Assembly: GCA_947453585.1 (NCBI GenBank)
Contig: CANGHQ010000050.1
Coordinates: 1-8,771, forward strand
Reading direction: 5' to 3'
From: Burkholderiales bacterium
Lineage (GTDB): Bacteria > Pseudomonadota > Gammaproteobacteria > Burkholderiales > Burkholderiaceae_C
Length of the DNA stretch: 8,771 bases
Shown: positions 8,190 to 8,771 of the stretch, in pieces
Numbering within the stretch: the stretch's first letter is position 1
Layout of the letters: every line of letters begins with the position of its first letter
Notes under the pieces: generated by a model
Seen by the model: only the letters and a program-made list of their open reading frames with translations
Told to the model about the DNA's origin: nothing
Database searches by the model: none
Position numbers and translations under genes: made by a program

Positions 8190-8771
8190 TCAGGGGTAAA
8201 AAGCCTGTAGCCGGTAGCCCACCACACGCTGCGTGCTGGAAGCGTCTTCCCACTTGATCCACAGCGCTGCCGGCGCTCGTGATGCACCGGCTAAGGTGGC
8301 GGTGGCAGCGCCCCAGTCTTTGGGCGAATACACCTTGCGCGCGAGCACCTGGTCGGCTGCGTCGGTCAAGGTGAGTGCCAGTACCGGCGCGTCCAGCACC
8401 AATTCAGAGCGGTTGGCGACCATGGCGCTTAAGTGGAACAGATTGGGGCCGGTGGTGGTGAAGCTGGAGTCTTCAATGGCCACGGCGTTGATCTGGCGCA
8501 GCCCGCAACGCCCGGCGGGGCACAGCGACTGCAGCCAGGACGTGGCCTGGGGAGCAGCGTCTGCCAGAGAGTGGCGCGCTTGTAGCCCGATTTGAAGCGC
8601 CAACAACGCAAGCAGCGCGCCTAGCAGCAAGCGCCCCGATGGCCCGCCACGCGTGCGCGGCGCAGGGGATGCGTGGGGCGGCGATGGTGAAGGGGCAAGG
8701 CGAGCGGGCGGCGTCTGGATTGGCTCGGGCCGGTTTGGCAGGGGTGTTGTTGTCGCCGCCGAGGTGGTTGC
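8190..8771 (-). CDS. DUF3426-like membrane protein, C-terminal part, cut by window edge
   Basis: The minus-strand frame is open from the right edge to the TGA at 8190-8192, giving 193 visible residues. In order: a Pro/Ala/Thr/Ser-rich linker of about 47 residues, one transmembrane helix (LLLGALLALLALQIGLQ), then an extracytoplasmic domain. The domain begins with LQSLCPAGRCGLRQINAVAIEDSSF and continues with FHLSAMVANRSELVLDAPVLALTLTDAADQVLARKVYSPKDW. That pattern (short CPxxxC after the helix, then a beta-rich segment with PxLxLTLTD and YxPxDW) fits the DUF3426 domain of betaproteobacterial proteins whose N-terminus usually carries an MJ0042-type zinc ribbon. The N-terminus is off the window, so the zinc ribbon cannot be checked. 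The cysteines C and C six residues apart just outside the membrane could form a disulfide. Function is unknown to me. It converges on the H1-like gene. Family call is by memory of the motif pattern. Confidence 0.8.
   Translation of the reverse strand, partial: ATTSAATTTPLPNRPEPIQTPPARLAPSPSPPHASPAPRTRGGPSGRLLLGALLALLALQIGLQARHSLADAAPQATSWLQSLCPAGRCGLRQINAVAIEDSSFTTTGPNLFHLSAMVANRSELVLDAPVLALTLTDAADQVLARKVYSPKDWGAATATLAGASRAPAALWIKWEDASSTQRVVGYRLQAFYP

Overview
The window reads as a chromosomal housekeeping segment of a GC-rich betaproteobacterium, most likely Burkholderiales and close to Comamonadaceae (Rhodoferax/Polaromonas-like). This is inferred from protein style (Ffh, a long NrdA with two ATP-cones, NrdB with an Ala-rich N-terminal extension, an Ala/Lys/Pro histone H1-like protein, a PP0621-type zinc-ribbon protein) and gene order. 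No database search was possible. I see no mobile element, CRISPR array, tRNA or rRNA.

Layout. Bases 1-985 (minus) hold the first 328 codons of ffh, cut by the left edge. A divergent spacer of about 100 bp leads to a tightly packed plus-strand cluster: a YpjD/CcsA-like membrane protein (1087-1890), a 75-residue membrane-anchored zinc-ribbon protein (1887-2114, ATGA overlap) and the anhydro-muropeptide amidase AmpD (about 2111-2734, TTGA overlap). A 390-bp spacer follows. It holds an AT-rich patch, an unexplained set of inverted repeats (2833-2910), and a clear control region for the next genes: a sigma70-like promoter with two NrdR boxes 32 bp apart. Next come nrdA (3125-6043) and nrdB (6149-7342), the two subunits of class Ia ribonucleotide reductase, with every catalytic residue I could check in place. 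After a hairpin-rich 167-bp gap comes a histone H1-like repeat protein (7510-8112) with a strong intrinsic terminator (8133-8168). Converging from the right edge is the C-terminal part of a DUF3426-type membrane protein (8190-8771, minus).

How the genes relate. nrdA and nrdB together make dNTPs, and the two NrdR boxes over the promoter indicate repression when dATP/ATP signals sufficiency. The dual ATP-cones in NrdA add allosteric dATP control at the protein level. The YpjD-like/zinc-ribbon/AmpD cluster looks translationally coupled, but its members have no obvious shared pathway beyond the cell envelope. Nothing here is a clearly new system. The parts most worth a second look are the structured spacer at 2833-2910, the hairpin series before the H1-like gene, and the non-ATG start of ampD.
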